22,290 nt of DNA from a virus. Below the pieces are notes generated by a model that did not search any database, had not been told where the DNA came from, and was given only the letters and a program-made list of their open reading frames with translations. Made by a program: the position numbers and the translations under genes. The DNA lies in IMG/VR virus record IMGVR_UViG_3300013101_000114, positions 1-22,290 of that record; one strand, 5' to 3'. This document shows positions 20,824 to 22,290 of the stretch, piece by piece (positions within the stretch are counted from its first letter, which is position 1; every line of letters begins with the position of its first letter).

Positions 20824-21191
20824 GTGTCTTCATCCGATACTGAGGTTGTTCCGAAACCCTTGATTAGGAGCTTAGCACGATACTTGTCTGCGAGAGCGTG
20901 ATAGGCAGATCTCAACTCAGGCTCAGAAGGGGTTTTCTCAACTAATTCAATTACAGAGGCCATCAGATACTCAGGCTTTTCCACGTAGCCTTCTACAGGC
21001 TCACAGACTCCTCGCGGAGCGAAAAAGCCGGTGAATTCGTCAAGGTAGCTTTTGAGCCTAGTATTTTCGGCGGCAAGGCTGGAACAGGTCTCTATAAGAC
21101 ATTCGTGGTCCCGCTGGAGAGCAGCGTACTCCTCCGCTAAGCACGAGGGGCACCCCATCGAGTTTTCAAATCCGTGATTGCAGTTACTCAT
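20811..21191 (-). CDS. hypothetical protein with N-terminal Cys motif and coiled coil
   Basis: The 126-residue protein begins MSNCNHGFENSMGCPSCLAE, where Cys4, His6, Cys14 and Cys17 form a possible zinc site. A helical or coiled-coil stretch follows (YAALQRDHECLIETCSSLAA, then ENTRLKSYLDEF). The C-terminal half is mixed (SAYHALADKYRAKLLIKGFG). It is coupled to the 25-residue miniprotein by ATGA and overlaps the zinc-ribbon gene by 13 bases. The Cys-x-Cys head resembles the internal product of the gene at 21258-21602. Confidence 0.6.
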   Translation of the reverse strand: MSNCNHGFENSMGCPSCLAEEYAALQRDHECLIETCSSLAAENTRLKSYLDEFTGFFAPRGVCEPVEGYVEKPEYLMASVIELVEKTPSEPELRSAYHALADKYRAKLLIKGFGTTSVSDEDTWPT

Positions 21192-21265
21192 ATTAAAACA
21201 AATCCAAAAATGATAAGTACCATCAGGCCAAAGAAAGCTAATACTACTTTTGCTTCTTCACTCAT
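21188..21265 (-). CDS. 25-aa single-TM miniprotein
   Basis: ATG at 21265 to TGA at 21188 encodes MSEEAKVVLAFFGLMVLIIF and then GFVLI. A charged start is followed by an uninterrupted hydrophobic helix of about 19 residues, the shape of a phage membrane miniprotein. The ATG overlaps the end of the upstream gene by 8 bases, and the stop overlaps the next ATG (ATGA). The tight coupling on both sides makes it more than a chance frame. Confidence 0.6.
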   Translation of the reverse strand: MSEEAKVVLAFFGLMVLIIFGFVLI

Positions 21266-21437
21266 CCAGTGCGACTCTAAGATTGTCCATTGCTTTCCAC
21301 CCTTCAGCAGATTCATCTGCTACAGTCTGTGCCAGATTCCGCAGCGCCTGTAGCTCCATGACCAGACAGGCCTCGCACGTTGTTGTGTAGTAGGCCTGTC
21401 GATGGCAGTAGTCGTTTTTGCAGTTGGTGCTACTCAT
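21258..21437 (-). CDS. nested 59-aa Cys-motif protein from internal start
   Basis: ATG at 21437 is preceded by GGAG with 7 bases spacing, better than the ribosome site of the full gene. It gives a 59-residue protein (MSSTNCKNDYCHRQAYYTTT and on to VALDE) with a four-Cys head and a helical tail, similar in plan to the head of the protein at 20811-21191. Independent translation is inferred. Confidence 0.5.
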   Translation of the reverse strand: MSSTNCKNDYCHRQAYYTTTCEACLVMELQALRNLAQTVADESAEGWKAMDNLRVALDE

Positions 21438-21602
21438 AAGATTTCTCCGGGCGAAGGCCAACGTAGTCCCTCGCTGGCTTATAGTCCATGTTGTTGTCTG
21501 CCGGTTGAAAATGCCAGTGAGAATTCCTGAACGAGGGAAGGCGTAGCGGTTACTGGGTTCGTACCAGTAGAGACGCTTGCCTATGTAGTCTTTCCATTTC
21601 AT
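21258..21602 (-). CDS. hypothetical protein, apparently a two-part fusion
   Basis: This is a 114-residue protein. Residues 1-55 (MKWKDYIGKRLYWYEPSNRY, then FNRQTTTWTISQRGTT) look like a small beta domain. Residues 56-114 begin MSSTNCKNDYCHRQAYYTTT with Cys6, Cys11, Cys21 and Cys24 of that part, then a helix (MELQALRNLAQTVADESAEG). Just before Met56 stands CGGAGAAATCTT, a strong ribosome site. The two halves may therefore be separate genes joined in frame, or one gene with a nested product. The start at 21602 is coupled to the 14-codon cistron. No family was recognised. Confidence 0.55.
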   Translation of the reverse strand: MKWKDYIGKRLYWYEPSNRYAFPRSGILTGIFNRQTTTWTISQRGTTLAFARRNLMSSTNCKNDYCHRQAYYTTTCEACLVMELQALRNLAQTVADESAEGWKAMDNLRVALDE

Positions 21603-21643
21603 TCTGGTAAGGGCATCCAGCCTGTAGGGGTGCCGTAATTCAT
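21599..21643 (-). CDS. 14-aa cistron MNYGTPTGWMPLPE
   Basis: ATG at 21643 is preceded by TTGGAG with 8 bases spacing and ends at 21599. It overlaps the upstream stop (ATGA) and the downstream ATG (ATGA), so it forms a link in the coupled chain. The GWMPLPE segment resembles the start of DUF551-like phage proteins, so it may be a truncated remnant that persists as a coupling peptide. Confidence 0.45.
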   Translation of the reverse strand: MNYGTPTGWMPLPE

Positions 21644-21966
21644 GTCGTAATCTCCAAGGATTCCAGTTCGACGTAGATGGGCTTGGTCCGGGGGTGGGGG
21701 ACGACCAAAGCCACCTCGACCCTCTCTTCTGGGATGAGGTAGCTCTCGGTGTCCTCGTCTCCGTAATGGAAGGTGCCTTTTTTTACGAGGGTTCGGGTGC
21801 CGATGTAGAGGGCACGGGTTGGTAGGCACTCTTCGGTGATCCACTCGCGGATGTTTTCTCTTTCGGGAAATTCTCCGTGGAGGGAGGGTTTGAATTTTTG
21901 GGTGCGTTTTCGCTGGTACGTTTTGTAGACGATGACGAAGCTGCCGAATGGGATTTTGTTTTTCAT
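21640..21966 (-). CDS. hypothetical protein, first gene of the accessory operon
   Basis: This is a 108-residue beta-rich protein, MKNKIPFGSFVIVYKTYQRK, with strands FVIVYKTY, ALYIGTRTLVKKG and VEVALVVP. An earlier TTG at 22002 adds a Pro-rich stretch; neither start has a ribosome site, and the leader is C-rich. The sequence could be a small barrel (ASCH- or KOW-like), but no firm match was found. It leads a chain of overlapping genes down to acb2, so it would be translated first from the operon promoter. Confidence 0.5.
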   Translation of the reverse strand: MKNKIPFGSFVIVYKTYQRKRTQKFKPSLHGEFPERENIREWITEECLPTRALYIGTRTLVKKGTFHYGDEDTESYLIPEERVEVALVVPHPRTKPIYVELESLEITT

Positions 21967-22130
21967 GGGGTAGAGTATGGGGGGAGTTTGGATTTTGGGC
22001 AATCTTTATTGGACTCGTTTTCGTTTTTGGTTGGAGGTGAGTGGGGGGGCTGCACCGGCACTACGTGTACATATAACCGAAAAGAATATAGGGGGGGTCT
22101 CTTAGTCCAAAACAGTCTTGGCACCTGGGA

Positions 22131-22160
22131 CACTGACCCTGTAGAATTCAGGTGTCAGTG
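22131..22160 (+). repeat. 11-bp imperfect hairpin upstream of the SOS box
   Basis: CACTGACCCTG and CAGGTGTCAGTG pair over 11 bp with one bulged T and a 7-base loop (TAGAATT). Flanking GCACCTG repeats (22121-22127, 22169-22175) lie on either side. It may be a leader or terminator element of the accessory-operon control region, or an operator. No U-run follows. Confidence 0.4.
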
Positions 22161-22172
22161 GGCCTCGGGCAC

Positions 22173-22200
22173 CTGACCGGATACTGTACATCCATACAGT
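22173..22200 (+). promoter_or_regulatory. putative promoter overlapped by the LexA box
   Basis: CTGACC (22173-22178), a 16-base spacer and TACAGT (22195-22200) match the sigma-70 boxes in 4 of 6 positions each. The LexA box covers the spacer and -10, so LexA would block it. Transcription would lead to the gene at 22251. Confidence 0.35.
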
Positions 22201-22201
22201 A
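22182..22201 (+). promoter_or_regulatory. LexA (SOS) box
   Basis: TACTGTACATCCATACAGTA contains CTGT-N8-ACAG and matches the E. coli LexA consensus TACTGTATATATATACAGTA in 17 of 20 positions. It lies 49 bases before the plus-strand ATG at 22251. It suggests host LexA represses that gene until DNA damage, a common link between SOS and phage induction. Confidence 0.8.
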
Positions 22202-22250
22202 GTCTGAAATCTAACTTAATGCCATTAAATTGGCAATGGAGTATCACAAA

Positions 22251-22290
22251 ATGAAAACTTATTCAAGTGTTGCAACTATCAAGACTACCC
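22251..22290 (+). CDS. SOS-controlled gene, N-terminal fragment (cut by window edge)
   Basis: ATG at 22251 opens MKTYSSVATIKTT, still open at the right edge after 13 codons. GGAG lies 9 bases upstream, a reasonable ribosome site. It lies downstream of the LexA box and its promoter candidate. A 5-bp inverted repeat (TGCCA/TGGCA, 22220-22235) sits in the leader. The product cannot be named; an antirepressor, DinI-like or recombination protein would fit SOS control. Confidence 0.5.
   Translation, partial: MKTYSSVATIKTT

Noticed and set aside
22031-22040. GGAGGTGA on the plus strand as a ribosome site
   Set aside because: A perfect match to the ribosome-binding core, but the only start nearby (GTG) is adjacent and opens just 11 codons before a stop.
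22046-22097. Two G7 tracts as possible phase-variation sites
   Set aside because: They lie in non-coding DNA, are short, and do not sit in a reading frame or between promoter boxes at a convincing spacing.
21877-22176. Long plus-strand open frame antisense to the first accessory-operon gene
   Set aside because: It lies mostly opposite a better-supported minus-strand gene, has no ribosome site and has an unnatural low-complexity aromatic/acidic composition.

Overview
The window is a stretch of a tailed double-stranded DNA phage (or prophage) genome. The evidence is a contiguous morphogenesis block with a GpA-family large terminase, portal, S49 prohead protease with a nested scaffold, decoration protein and HK97-type major capsid protein. 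Genes are packed end to end with ATGA or TAATG overlaps. No rRNA, tRNA, CRISPR array or insertion sequence was seen. A near-consensus CTGT-N8-ACAG LexA box at the right edge points to a gammaproteobacterial (possibly betaproteobacterial) host. The exact host and phage genus cannot be named from sequence alone.

Layout. (1) About 1-16139 is one long minus-strand late block, transcribed right to left. It starts with small unknown and membrane proteins, a possible small terminase, a secreted staphylococcal-nuclease-like protein, a DUF1353 protein, a coiled-coil membrane protein and a lysozyme/transglycosylase-like lysin. Then come five presumed virion proteins (three large, with beta-rich or beta-helix character), TerL, portal, protease/scaffold, decoration protein, major capsid protein, and the first head-completion genes, which run off the left edge. 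A strong hairpin follows the capsid gene. Lysis and tail-fibre-like genes lie upstream of TerL, which is not the lambda order. (2) At 16140-16278 a divergent intergenic region with a plus promoter candidate and two inverted repeats separates the late block from a short plus-strand operon (16279-18629). That operon encodes a Lys/Ala-rich histone-like protein, an unknown His/Cys protein, a J-domain protein, small helical proteins and a small membrane protein. A 19-bp stem-loop sits between its first two genes.

(3) 18634-21966 is a minus-strand accessory operon of about a dozen very small genes, nearly all coupled by overlapping stop and start codons. Its recognisable member is an Acb2-type anti-CBASS protein (20028-20300), a sponge for cyclic-oligonucleotide second messengers. 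Neighbours are zinc-ribbon and Cys-rich proteins, a 25-aa single-TM miniprotein, a 14-aa cistron and a small HTH protein. Two downstream genes each carry the same loop-conserved, stem-covarying hairpin in their 5' leaders. This looks like a host-takeover or counter-defence island. (4) At 22003-22250 a regulatory region contains a hairpin and a LexA/SOS box overlapping a promoter candidate, leading into a plus-strand gene cut by the right edge.

The parts most worth following are the Acb2 operon with its mini-cistrons, the duplicated leader hairpin, the SOS box, the nested scaffold start, and the stem-loop in the plus-strand operon.
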